From: JAKAGZ01 sp963772675
Lineage (GTDB): Bacteria; Bacteroidota; Ignavibacteria; Ignavibacteriales; Ignavibacteriaceae
Reading direction: 5' to 3'
NCBI GenBank assembly: GCA_963772675.1
Contig: CAVYYF010000005.1
Span: 248,001-312,000 of the forward strand
DNA length: 64,000 bases
A program made the position numbers and the translations under genes. Of this stretch, positions 9,699 to 17,942 are shown in pieces; the first letter of the stretch is position 1; each line of letters begins with the position of its first letter. The notes below the pieces were generated by a model. It saw nothing but the letters and a program-made list of their open reading frames with translations. It was not told the origin of the DNA and ran no database searches.

Positions 9699-10403
9699 TT
9701 AAATCTTTCCCTCAAGATAGGCCAGCCTTTTCTTTTCGGGAAATTTCTCAATTGCATATCGCAGCATTGTTCTGGGCATTTTTTTATAATGCTTTTTCAA
9801 AAACCCTTCTTCGGTTTTCATATCCCGTTTCCCGATTTCTCTTAACATCCAGCCAGCAGCCTTATGAATGAGATCGTGTTCATCATTCAATAATATTTTA
9901 GCAATTTTTAGTGAATCCCGGAATTGTTTATCTCTTATAAACCAAAAGGTTGCGAGAATAGAAATTCTTCTTTCCCATAAATTTTCTGAAACTGCAAATT
10001 TGAATAATATTTTTCTGTTTCGGTTCAAAAGATGTTTGCCAAGAATCTTCGGTGCCGTCAGGTCAACAAGATCCCAGTTATTGATGTGTTTTGTGTTATC
10101 CAGATAAAATTTTACAATTCCTTCTTTTGACTTTTCGTTACTCTTCGAATACCTGTCCACTAGAATTAGTAAAGCACACAATCTTTCTTCGTGGAATTTA
10201 GATTCGAGAGCTTTCTGAATTTCTTCAAAAGTTAAGTCTTTGCTGTTTTTAGCTATTTCTCTAATTTGCGGGACTTTTAAGCCTAAAAACTTATCTCCTT
10301 CGCCGTATTCTCCTTTAGCTGTTTTGAAGAACCATTGTAAGGTCTCGGCGGTTCTTTTGTTACCGGCTTTTTTTAGTTGTTGTCTGAATGTTTTTAACGG
10401 CAT
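9699..10403 (-). CDS. AlkD-like DNA alkylation repair protein (HEAT-like DNA glycosylase)
   Basis: A 234-residue all-helical protein of the AlkD/AlkC family, which removes alkylated bases such as 3-methyladenine without flipping them out. Residues matching the known AlkD catalytic cleft are present with the same spacing: W110 and D114 in NNWDLVDLTAPKILG, R145/R146 in NLWERRISIL and W185 in KAAGWMLREIGKRD. I chose the ATG at 10403 because AAGGA lies 7 bases before it; the frame is open to another ATG at 10454 (17 more residues) with a poorer ribosome site. It acts on cytoplasmic DNA. Neighbours are unrelated. Confidence 0.85.
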   Translation of the reverse strand: MPLKTFRQQLKKAGNKRTAETLQWFFKTAKGEYGEGDKFLGLKVPQIREIAKNSKDLTFEEIQKALESKFHEERLCALLILVDRYSKSNEKSKEGIVKFYLDNTKHINNWDLVDLTAPKILGKHLLNRNRKILFKFAVSENLWERRISILATFWFIRDKQFRDSLKIAKILLNDEHDLIHKAAGWMLREIGKRDMKTEEGFLKKHYKKMPRTMLRYAIEKFPEKKRLAYLEGKI

Positions 10404-10524
10404 AAGCTGTTCCTTGCCCGATATTGTGATAAGCCTCCGGATTAAATGAAACATAAATCATTTTCCGGTGAACCTAAAATAACTAAAAAAATATTATGTA
10501 ATTTTTTATAAAAAGGCGGGTGTT

Positions 10525-10746
10525 TTATTTTTCTTTACTTTTCCACTTTATAAACATAGCTCCAACAGCGGAACCGTATGCCATGCTGATATAAGGATTA
10601 CTTGTAATAGGACAGTGGCCGGAAACACAGCCGACGTAGTGATAATAAAGATACCCGGCTGTCCCACCCAGAAATACAGGTAGAAGCATTTTGCCAATCA
10701 GGAGAACTTTTCTTTTAGGCGTTAAGTTTTTGAAATCTTTAAACAT
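10525..10746 (-). CDS. Small DUF6132-like membrane protein
   Basis: A 73-residue protein with two hydrophobic segments (about 14-35 and 50-65) joined by a loop with the conserved-looking GCVSGHCPITSNPY. The loop pattern of two Cys around a Gly followed by CPITSNP matches small bacterial proteins annotated as DUF6132, whose function is unknown; this assignment is from memory of the motif. The paired Cys could form a disulfide or hold a metal on the periplasmic face. It is transcribed on its own, divergent from the PafA-like gene. Confidence 0.65.
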   Translation of the reverse strand: MFKDFKNLTPKRKVLLIGKMLLPVFLGGTAGYLYYHYVGCVSGHCPITSNPYISMAYGSAVGAMFIKWKSKEK

Positions 10747-10859
10747 AGAGGCAAATTCGTTTTTTAAGTTTTGTGAAATAGTTAGATAACTTAAGATAGA
10801 AAAGGATTCAGGTGAAAATTTGCGATTTTAGTCTTCGGAATATATTAACAAATATTTAA

Positions 10860-10867
10860 TACATTTG
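10860..10867 (+). promoter_or_regulatory. Candidate Bacteroidota-type -7 element (TACATTTG)
   Basis: TACATTTG matches the TAnnTTTG -7 consensus of Bacteroidota primary sigma factors and lies 61 bases before the ATG of the PafA-like gene. The matching -33 TTG is not clear, so this is a weak call. Confidence 0.3.
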
Positions 10868-10927
10868 GGGAATTATTCACTTAAATTTAGTGTATTAATA
10901 TTATTCAAAGAATGGAAATGGTATAAA

Positions 10928-12559
10928 ATGAAAAAATTGAATATTCTTTTGTTTGTTTTTTTATCATTAGCAGGCTTTAGCTTTTTAAAAGCACAATCAA
11001 CAACGCCGGAACCAAAGTTGGTGGTTGGAATTGTTATTGACCAGATGCGTTATGATTATTTATATAGATTTGAATCATTATATGGTGAAAACGGGTTGAA
11101 GAAGTTAATGAATAAAGGCAGTAATTTTACTTTTGCACATTACAATTATGTTCCGACTTATACGGGTCCGGGCCATACTTCAATTTATACAGGTACGACA
11201 CCGTATTTTCACGGAATTATTGCAAATGATTGGTATGACAGGAAAACCGGGAGGTCAATCTATTGCACTTCAGATCACACTGTAAAAACTGTTGGGGGTA
11301 ACGATGATAGTGGTGAAGAATCTCCCAAAAGGCTTTTATCGACAACGATTACTGATCAACTGAAACTTGCTACTAACGGAAAGTCAAAAGTGATAGCGAT
11401 TTCAATTAAGGATCGCGCATCAATTCTTCCCGGCGGGCATTATCCTGATGCTGCATACTGGTATGATCCGGACAATGGTTCTTTTATTTCTTCAACATAT
11501 TATATGAAAGCTCTTCCTGATTGGGCGAAAGCGTTCAATGGGAAAAGATTAGTTGATAAATATATGTCGTCAGGGTGGTATCTTTCTTATCCTCTTGAGA
11601 AATATGAAATGAATCTTCCTGATAAGCAACCTTTTGAAAGAGATTTATTTTCTGAACATAAAAGTACATTTCCTCATCTGTTTAATAATTTAGATACAGA
11701 AAAAAAATATGATCTTATCAGATCAACTCCTTACGGAAACGATATCCTGAATGATTTTGCAAAAGCAGTTCTGAAAAATGAAAATTTGGGAAAGCATAAT
11801 TACACAGATTTTTTGGCGATCAGTTATTCATCTACGGATTATATTGGGCATGAGTACGGCCCTAATTCAGTTGAAGTTGAAGATACTTATGTTAAACTTG
11901 ATTCGCTTGTTGCTGATTTATTGAGCGCACTTAACAAGCAGGTTGGAAGGGGGAATTACGTTTTATTTTTTACTGCCGATCATGCTGTAGCAGAGAGTCC
12001 TTATTTCCTCAAAGAAAGAAATATTCCGGCGGGTTGGTTTCATCCTGCAATGATGAAAGATTCATTACAGAAGTTTACAAGAAATACTTTTAATGATCCG
12101 GGAGTTTTTGAAGATTTGTCTAACAAACAAATCTTTCTGAATTATAAAGTTATAAAATCACTCAAGCTGAACCTTACTGATGTAAGAAGAGCCTATGCCG
12201 ATTATTTAAGACAAACTTTTCCTCTGATTTCCCAGATTTACACGAGAGATGATCTTGAAAAATTAACAGCTTACAGAACTTCTCCCAATTTAGTTTTAAA
12301 TGGATTTAATCCCGCCCGTTCCGGTGATGTCGCTTTTGAACTTCAACCAGCATATCAGTATAGCAGCGGAGGAGAGGCGACAACGCACGGTTCTATCTAT
12401 AATTATGATACGCACGTTCCATTAATTTTTTACGGATGGCATGTACCTACACAGACAGTGAACACTCCCGTTTATACTGTTGATATTGCCCCAACTATTG
12501 CGGACTTGTTAAAAATTCAGGAACCAAGTGCGAGTATGGGAATTCCTATAATTAAGTGA
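10928..12559 (+). CDS. pafA: PafA-type secreted alkaline phosphatase
   Basis: A 543-residue enzyme with a signal peptide (1-22, ending KAQ). Active-site residues known from Elizabethkingia PafA are present at nearly the same numbers: metal ligand D38 in GIVIDQM, nucleophile T79 in TYTGPGHTS, N100 in IIANDWY and the Lys/Arg pair K161/R163 in SIKDRASILPGGH. The remaining metal ligands fit DYIGHEYGP, TADHAVAESP and a later His. PafA enzymes release phosphate from monoesters in the periplasm. I start at the ATG at 10928 because the signal peptide begins there; the frame is open upstream to a TTG at 10865. Monocistronic by context. Confidence 0.9.
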   Translation: MKKLNILLFVFLSLAGFSFLKAQSTTPEPKLVVGIVIDQMRYDYLYRFESLYGENGLKKLMNKGSNFTFAHYNYVPTYTGPGHTSIYTGTTPYFHGIIANDWYDRKTGRSIYCTSDHTVKTVGGNDDSGEESPKRLLSTTITDQLKLATNGKSKVIAISIKDRASILPGGHYPDAAYWYDPDNGSFISSTYYMKALPDWAKAFNGKRLVDKYMSSGWYLSYPLEKYEMNLPDKQPFERDLFSEHKSTFPHLFNNLDTEKKYDLIRSTPYGNDILNDFAKAVLKNENLGKHNYTDFLAISYSSTDYIGHEYGPNSVEVEDTYVKLDSLVADLLSALNKQVGRGNYVLFFTADHAVAESPYFLKERNIPAGWFHPAMMKDSLQKFTRNTFNDPGVFEDLSNKQIFLNYKVIKSLKLNLTDVRRAYADYLRQTFPLISQIYTRDDLEKLTAYRTSPNLVLNGFNPARSGDVAFELQPAYQYSSGGEATTHGSIYNYDTHVPLIFYGWHVPTQTVNTPVYTVDIAPTIADLLKIQEPSASMGIPIIK

Positions 12560-12591
12560 AGATGGTTGGAAATAAGCGGGTGAGTATAGGG

Positions 12592-13137
12592 TTATTTATT
12601 ATTGTGTAGAGTGTTATATATCTCAATGCGTTTTTCTATTTGAAGTTTATGATGATCAAAATGGCTTTGTAGAAAATTCAGTGTCTGTGATAAATTCATC
12701 CACCCTACGATTGGATGCTTAAATATCGCTCTGTCAGAATACTGTTCTGGAAAATTATCAAGATATTCTTTAAGTGAGGATCGGATAGTTCCCCATTTTT
12801 TCATTAATTCTGCGAAATCGTATTCTTCAGGCATATTTGCTACCAGTGGCGGAGCTTTGAACTTTATTTTTGATTTAAGCGCAAAATTTAAAGAAGCATC
12901 TCTGATAATTCCAGCAAAGCTGCTCCTTTTTAAATTGTCTTTTTGTTGTAAATTTTTATTCAGAGAAAGAAGAGTTAACTGCTCGGATTTAATAACATGA
13001 AAACATACCTGTAGCGGCGACCACGTTTTTTCATCAACTTTAAAGGTTAAGGCTTGTTTACTCTGTATTTCTAAGAGTGAAACAAGATCGATTCTGGAGC
13101 TTTCCAGCTTGTGAAATTTAATTTTTAAATTATTCAA
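12592..13137 (-). CDS. DinB-superfamily protein
   Basis: A 181-residue four-helix-bundle protein. The three-histidine metal site of DinB/YfiT proteins is present: H47 in VCFHVIKSE and H159 and H163 in SHFDHHKLQIEKR. These enzymes are often thiol-dependent transferases or damage-linked proteins, but most members, including this one, have no known substrate. The start is a TTG at 13137; no ATG exists in the first 100 codons. It begins 11 bases after the stop of the secreted protein upstream, so the two are probably one transcript. Confidence 0.75.
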   Translation of the reverse strand: MNNLKIKFHKLESSRIDLVSLLEIQSKQALTFKVDEKTWSPLQVCFHVIKSEQLTLLSLNKNLQQKDNLKRSSFAGIIRDASLNFALKSKIKFKAPPLVANMPEEYDFAELMKKWGTIRSSLKEYLDNFPEQYSDRAIFKHPIVGWMNLSQTLNFLQSHFDHHKLQIEKRIEIYNTLHNNK

Positions 13138-13147
13138 CTTGATAAAG

Positions 13148-13795
13148 TTAATTGTTATCGATTTTTATTAATTTCTTTTCTTCGTTTTTACCGGGTTGTA
13201 GGATTGTCATTACATTTTTCTTTATACTGAATGTGAACTTAATAGTAGGTGACCTTTCAAGGTTCAATGTCAATGAGTTTCCTGAAATTGTATAAGTGCC
13301 GTTTATTGATCGGACAATTAAGTCTACTAAAACCTGATTATCACTGCTGAATTCCTGTATAGCTTTATATCCGTTAAAATTTTGCGAAAGCCATTTCCCG
13401 AATATTCCACTGCCTAAAGTCCTTTTACCGAGCTTGACGGATTTAATAAGTATATTTTTACCCCGGTGCATGTTTGTTTGGTATAAAGTATCTCCCTCTA
13501 TTTTAATAATACTTGTATCCACTTCAGTGGCACTCTTTTTCGGATCATTGAAATATGTTATTAAATAATTTTTATGCAAAAAAAATGTACCACTAATAAT
13601 AGCACCTATGTCATATTCCAATGTGCCATTAGCATGAAAAGTAATCATTGTTTTTGATCTCTCGCCTTTAGGCACAATGGTTGACCATTTTCCGATTAAT
13701 TCTTTAACCGACTTTCTTGTTTTCTTTTGCGGAGATGCAAAAGTTGTCAGCAATAAAACCGATAATACAATTGAAAAGATTCTTCTTAAGCCCAT
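13148..13795 (-). CDS. Secreted protein with two lipocalin-like halves
   Basis: A 215-residue protein with a signal peptide (1-22, ending ASP-QK). It contains two similar beta-rich halves: the first begins ELIGKWSTIVPKG and continues TFHANGTLEYD, the second begins GIFGKWLSQNFNG and continues EFSSDNQVLVD. The GKW start and the (T/E)F..(N/D)(G/N)xxxxD strand are typical of small lipocalin-like domains in FCB genomes. Ligand and role are unknown. It is followed at 11 bases by the DinB-like gene. Confidence 0.55.
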   Translation of the reverse strand: MGLRRIFSIVLSVLLLTTFASPQKKTRKSVKELIGKWSTIVPKGERSKTMITFHANGTLEYDIGAIISGTFFLHKNYLITYFNDPKKSATEVDTSIIKIEGDTLYQTNMHRGKNILIKSVKLGKRTLGSGIFGKWLSQNFNGYKAIQEFSSDNQVLVDLIVRSINGTYTISGNSLTLNLERSPTIKFTFSIKKNVMTILQPGKNEEKKLIKIDNN

Positions 13796-13898
13796 AATAA
13801 AATATAGTTGTTAAAATTAATTGCTTTGATTGGTGCGTTAAATATACCATAAATAAGACACATCATTCAAGCCGAACATATCGTATAAAGCTATTTAA

Positions 13899-14513
13899 TT
13901 AAAATATTTTCTTTACTAAGTTTATCACATCGTCTATTGGAATCTGTAATCCCGGTCCGGTATACGGATTTAGTTCATGTTCAGATCCTTTGGGAAAATG
14001 TTTCAGTATATATTTATGCAGTTCATCATTTATTCTTTTAATTAATGTCTCTCTGCTGAATTTCTTGTATGCTAAAGCCTTTGCCTCTTGTTTTAAAACC
14101 ATAGAAGCATATTGTGGATTTCTGATCAGGAATGTGTCCAAAAGTGTTTTTGCGAATTCAAGGTATTGATCATTGTTAACCTGTTTTGAAGAATCTATTT
14201 TAACAGTATCCTCTATTTCAATTAAAGTATCCACAGATACCATCTGATTTTGCATTTTAATTTTTTCGAGGTTCTTTTCTTTAATGGGGAGGTGTTTTTC
14301 CCTTTTTACATTTTGGAGTTGTTTTATCAAGGGGGTCTCAGAGAATTTAATTGTTGAGTATTCGGGTATACTTATCAAGAAGCTTCCGAATTTAATAATT
14401 GCGAAAATCACCAATACTACTAGATGAAGAATGAATGAAACTATAAATGAAGTTCCGATACGACTTTTTTCTGTGTTTTTAGATTTCTTCAAAGCATTTT
14501 GCAGAAATTTCAA
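13899..14513 (-). CDS. TonB N-terminus-like membrane-anchored protein
   Basis: A 204-residue protein with a short basic N-terminus and one membrane segment (about 21-42) reading SFIVSFILHLVVLVIF. The S26-x3-H30 spacing is the SxxxH motif by which TonB and TolA contact ExbB/ExbD or TolQ/TolR. The rest is charged and helical, and I see no TonB C-terminal domain. It may be a divergent energy-transducing or Tol-Pal-like anchor, or only share the anchor. The start is a TTG at 14513. No exbB/exbD lies in the window. Function not established. Confidence 0.5.
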   Translation of the reverse strand: MKFLQNALKKSKNTEKSRIGTSFIVSFILHLVVLVIFAIIKFGSFLISIPEYSTIKFSETPLIKQLQNVKREKHLPIKEKNLEKIKMQNQMVSVDTLIEIEDTVKIDSSKQVNNDQYLEFAKTLLDTFLIRNPQYASMVLKQEAKALAYKKFSRETLIKRINDELHKYILKHFPKGSEHELNPYTGPGLQIPIDDVINLVKKIF

Positions 14514-14626
14514 TGTTTGTAATATAACTCAAATATTTATATGACGAAGTGCATTTTCTGTTTCGGAAGAAATGAGCATCTATTCGCTGTTTGGGGGCTT
14601 TTCCGTTCAGTTGGTATGATTTCTTA

Positions 14627-14992
14627 TTATATCCAGTCCGGATCTTTTACAGTTTTTTCATTTTCAACATCTCCGGTATTTAACGTTGTTTTGGGTTCAA
14701 CAAGGAGTAAGTGAACTTCTTCATTCGCAACGGGTTTATGCTCGACACCTTTTGGTATTATGATAAACTCACCTTCTTTAACTTCAATGTCTTTATCACG
14801 AAGTTTCATTATTAGGTTACCCTTTACAACCAGGAATAGTTCATCTTCTTTTTCGTGTTTGTGCCAGATAAATTCTCCCTTCAATTTTGCGAGCTTGACA
14901 TGATTATCATTGAGTTCTCCGGCAATTTTAGGCTTGTAGAATTCAGTAATCAGTTTAAGTTTTTCTTGTAGATTTTTCTTTTCAATTTTCAT
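14627..14992 (-). CDS. Cupin-domain protein
   Basis: A 121-residue single-domain cupin. Metal ligands are visible in WHKHEKEDELFLVVKG (HxH followed by E) and in PKGVEHKPV (His of the second cupin motif). Small cupins of this type bind a divalent metal and are often mannose-6-phosphate isomerase-like; the substrate is unknown. I start at the ATG at 14992; a TTG four codons earlier is also possible. It follows the DUF2892 gene on the same strand, but the hairpin at 15018-15047 lies between them. Confidence 0.8.
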   Translation of the reverse strand: MKIEKKNLQEKLKLITEFYKPKIAGELNDNHVKLAKLKGEFIWHKHEKEDELFLVVKGNLIMKLRDKDIEVKEGEFIIIPKGVEHKPVANEEVHLLLVEPKTTLNTGDVENEKTVKDPDWI

Positions 14993-15017
14993 TTTATAAA
15001 CCAATTAAATATTGAAA

Positions 15018-15047
15018 TGCCGGAATAGGGAAATACCTGTTCCGGCA
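15018..15047 (-). terminator. Hairpin between DUF2892 and cupin genes
   Basis: TGCCGGAA (15018-15025) pairs perfectly with TTCCGGCA (15040-15047), with an extra AGG/CCT inside. On the minus strand it lies 20 bases after the DUF2892 stop. The following tract (ATTTCAATATTT) is U-rich but not a pure U run, so it may be a weak terminator or an mRNA stabiliser. Confidence 0.5.
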
Positions 15048-15066
15048 AATAAAGGAATAGAAATAA

Positions 15067-15276
15067 TTATTTTGTCTCTTTTTTTACAGTGCTCACTTTT
15101 AAAGGAACGTAAGCGGCGCAAAAACTTAAAAGGCTGGTAATTATAAGCGCTATTGCAATAATTCCTAAAATAATGGCCAGAGTGCCGCTTATAACGTTTG
15201 TAAAGTATAAAATAGCAATAACTATTGCGGCTAATACTCTGATTGACTTATCCACAGTTCCAATATTTTTTTTCAT
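15067..15276 (-). CDS. DUF2892 (YgaP transmembrane-like) protein
   Basis: A 69-residue protein made almost entirely of two membrane helices (about 10-28 and 32-55), with the family's N-terminal KNIGTVDKSIRVLAAI and the C-terminal FCAAYVPL, where a Cys precedes the (Y/V)PL turn. This is the transmembrane module that in YgaP is fused to a rhodanese domain; here it stands alone. A GAGGG ribosome site precedes the ATG. Its role is not known beyond a likely membrane anchor. Confidence 0.85.
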   Translation of the reverse strand: MKKNIGTVDKSIRVLAAIVIAILYFTNVISGTLAIILGIIAIALIITSLLSFCAAYVPLKVSTVKKETK

Positions 15277-15368
15277 ATTTTGTCCCTCTTTTTATTTTGT
15301 TGCAAAATAAAATATACTTTATAGTTATTATGTGCAACAAAATTATTTATCATTAGCTTTTTAATAGC

Positions 15369-15857
15369 CTATTTAGAGCTTTCTGATCCCGGAGCTGGCA
15401 GGTTACTGCTAAACATATCTCTAAATATTCTCCATTTGCCGTCCGGCATATACTTCCAGACAACGAGATATTTTCCTTTGTCCGTTGTCGAGGACTGGTT
15501 CGGCATTTGAACATTTATGCTGTAGCTCCCGGTTTCAATTGCAGCATTTCCTTCAATCTCAATTGTGTCTGTTGTCAGGCTCAGACCTGAAAACATATCC
15601 ATGCCCTGCTGCCAGTAGCTCTGGATATTATCTTTACCTTTAAATTCGGGTGCATTCGGAGGAAGTAATTCTGCATCATCGGTGTAAAAAGTCATTACAC
15701 CTGTTGCGTCTTTGGAATTGTATGATTTTGCAAATAGTGCATTGTTATTATCTATATCCTTTTTTACCTGCGCAGGATCATGTTTTTTAACACCACATCC
15801 TGCAACAAAAATTCCGAACGCAAAAATTATAGGAAGAAATAATTTTAAAGCCTTCAT
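15369..15857 (-). CDS. SnoaL/DUF4440-like lipoprotein
   Basis: A 162-residue predicted lipoprotein with lipobox VAGC (Cys21). The mature part is one ketosteroid-isomerase-like (SnoaL/DUF4440) domain, recognised by NALFAKSYNSKDATGVMTFY, ELLPPNAPEFKGKDNI and the C-terminal LVVWKYMPDGKWRIFRDMF. Such domains form cone-shaped pockets and range from enzymes to binding proteins; this one would sit at the cell envelope. A strong GGAGG ribosome site precedes the ATG. Confidence 0.85.
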   Translation of the reverse strand: MKALKLFLPIIFAFGIFVAGCGVKKHDPAQVKKDIDNNNALFAKSYNSKDATGVMTFYTDDAELLPPNAPEFKGKDNIQSYWQQGMDMFSGLSLTTDTIEIEGNAAIETGSYSINVQMPNQSSTTDKGKYLVVWKYMPDGKWRIFRDMFSSNLPAPGSESSK

Positions 15858-15917
15858 AAAGCCTCCATTTTTTGTTGAAAAAGAATAAGGATTGTTAAGG
15901 GGAAATTTCAGTAATTA

Positions 15918-16607
15918 TTAATTTACAACCTTTATATTTGAAAACCAGAGTTTAAATTTTTTATCAGCAACATTATGAACAGTTGAAATATTTAGTCCTT
16001 TGAAAATTTTATAGCCTTCCCATGTTAAAGCTCTTCCATTTTTTTTGCCTCCGGCCCTATAAACCCATTCGTGAATTAAATTATCTTTACCTATATAAAG
16101 TTCAAAGATATCACCGGGGGTGTAGCCGCCAGCGGAAGGTGGGTACTTTACAATTAAACAATGCGCTTGTTTTTTATTGTTTATCGGGTAATGTTTCATC
16201 CCGGCATCTGTGAGTTCTGCTTTCTTGTCCCAGATAAGATGGAACGGAAACAAAAGCCAGTACTGATCATTAATAAATCTTGCATCTACAAAAGATTTTA
16301 TAGTATCGCTTTTATCTACTGATCCGGTAATGTATGAATAGGTCATTGGCTTACCGTCTTTGCCTGGTCCTTTGTAGGTTACATTGTTGGTACCCGGTTC
16401 CCAGTACCAGCTTCTCGATACTGTACCCTTTTGGGTTTTTACATTAAAAGTAAAAGAGATTGATTTTACTTTTGAAAAATTTTTAACCCCGTAGGCGTTT
16501 GCAACTTTTTCAGCTAAAGAATTTTGAGTTTGTGAAAGTGAAGTGGAAGTAAAAAAAAGAGAAGTCAATAAAAATAACATCGAAAGTAAACCTGTTCTTT
16601 TTAGCAT
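15918..16607 (-). CDS. Secreted protein of unknown function
   Basis: A 229-residue exported protein with a signal peptide ending near residue 25 (TSLSQ). The mature part is beta-rich, with KVKSISFTFNVKTQKG, RSWYWEPGTNNVTYKG and LIHEWVYRAGGK, suggesting a LolA-like half-barrel that might bind a lipid or hydrophobic molecule, but I do not firmly recognise the family. A GGAG ribosome site precedes the ATG. It lies 60 bases before the SnoaL-like lipoprotein on the same strand, so they may be co-transcribed. Confidence 0.6.
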   Translation of the reverse strand: MLKRTGLLSMLFLLTSLFFTSTSLSQTQNSLAEKVANAYGVKNFSKVKSISFTFNVKTQKGTVSRSWYWEPGTNNVTYKGPGKDGKPMTYSYITGSVDKSDTIKSFVDARFINDQYWLLFPFHLIWDKKAELTDAGMKHYPINNKKQAHCLIVKYPPSAGGYTPGDIFELYIGKDNLIHEWVYRAGGKKNGRALTWEGYKIFKGLNISTVHNVADKKFKLWFSNIKVVN

Positions 16608-16640
16608 AACGGCTCCATTAAAATAAGTTCTATCATAATA

Positions 16641-17864
16641 TTATTTTTTAAAAATTACTTTTTCTCCCTCTACTGTTTCAGGCATAAAATAGTACACAAC
16701 GCCTGCTCCAACGAGATTTAATATTCCAATGGTCAAAAAAGGCAGATCGAAAAATATTACGGCAAGCAATCCTGCTATTAAGGGACCTGTCGCAATACCG
16801 AGTCCAAAACCGATCGTAATTACACTCATTTGTCTACCCTCTCCACCTTTGACTGACAAATCAGCCGCGATTGCAAAAGCTGGTGCGGCTATTGCAGCTG
16901 CCGCAACTCCCTGCCCAAGTCTGACTAATACAAATTGAGTAAGGCTTGCAACATCACCCAATAAAATAGTTGCAGGTGCCATCAGAATTAATCCACCAAT
17001 TATCAGAGGCTTTCTTCCTATAAAATCTGATAATCTGCCTAGCGGAACCTGCAAAAGCAACCTGCCCACCATCAGCATACTGAAAGCAAAACCAAATCCA
17101 AAGGCCGAAATTCCCAGCTTTGAATTAAATTCGTTTTCCAGCGTTGTTACCATTGAAAACGCAGAAGCCATTAAAAAAGTTGCAACTCCTGCACTTAAAA
17201 TTCCCGGTGAAAGCAATTCTTTATCGATAATCTTGATTTTCGGCCTTTTATTATTCTTAAAATTTATTCTGACGTCATCGACCCAGATTTGCACAAGCAG
17301 CATTGCAAGTAGTATAAAACCACTGCCGACATAAAATGCTACATTAAATCCATAGCGGTCCAGGATGAAACCACCTAATAATGGGCCTGCGACAAAGCCC
17401 ATCATTCTGAAAGTGCTGTAAACACCCATTGCACCGCCGCGCGTTTCTTTTTTTGTTATTGCTGCCATAAGTGACATTGAGGCAGGAATAGTGATTGCAA
17501 CTGCAACTCCCTGCAAGGTTCTGAGAAAAAGAAGATCAAGATATTTAGTCGCAAAAATAAAAGTGAAAGTACAAACGGCTATCATTCCAAGTCCGAATTG
17601 AATTAATATTTTTCTTCTGCCTAGGTGATCGGAAAGAGCTCCCATTACAGGCTGTAAAAAAGCAACAACAAAACCATAGATTGAAATTAAAATTCCAACC
17701 ATTACCGGAAGGGGGAGATGAAAATATTCTTTCGGCAGTTTTGCAATGTAAAGCGGAATAATTATGAATAACAAGCTGTTACCCAATGCGTCAGCAAGTC
17801 TGGCTACAGAAAGAGCAAGCACAGCACGGTTAATTCCGAATAAGTTCATCAGTTTTTCTGTCAC
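16641..17864 (-). CDS. MFS transporter
   Basis: A 407-residue major facilitator superfamily permease with about 12 membrane helices. The conserved motif A follows helix 2 as GALSDHLGRRKIL, and the corresponding loop in the second half reads LGRLSDFIGRKPLI. The layout resembles drug/proton antiporters of the TetA/Bcr type, but the substrate cannot be told. The start is a GTG at 17864 with GGAG nine bases upstream. It lies 78 bases downstream of the ABC operon on the same strand but looks independent. Confidence 0.85.
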   Translation of the reverse strand: MTEKLMNLFGINRAVLALSVARLADALGNSLLFIIIPLYIAKLPKEYFHLPLPVMVGILISIYGFVVAFLQPVMGALSDHLGRRKILIQFGLGMIAVCTFTFIFATKYLDLLFLRTLQGVAVAITIPASMSLMAAITKKETRGGAMGVYSTFRMMGFVAGPLLGGFILDRYGFNVAFYVGSGFILLAMLLVQIWVDDVRINFKNNKRPKIKIIDKELLSPGILSAGVATFLMASAFSMVTTLENEFNSKLGISAFGFGFAFSMLMVGRLLLQVPLGRLSDFIGRKPLIIGGLILMAPATILLGDVASLTQFVLVRLGQGVAAAAIAAPAFAIAADLSVKGGEGRQMSVITIGFGLGIATGPLIAGLLAVIFFDLPFLTIGILNLVGAGVVYYFMPETVEGEKVIFKK

Positions 17865-17942
17865 GTAATTGTCTCCATAAATACGATAAGCTTCTATAAT
17901 AGCAAATTTTAAGGTAAGTAAAAAATTTAGCAGGGGTGATTT

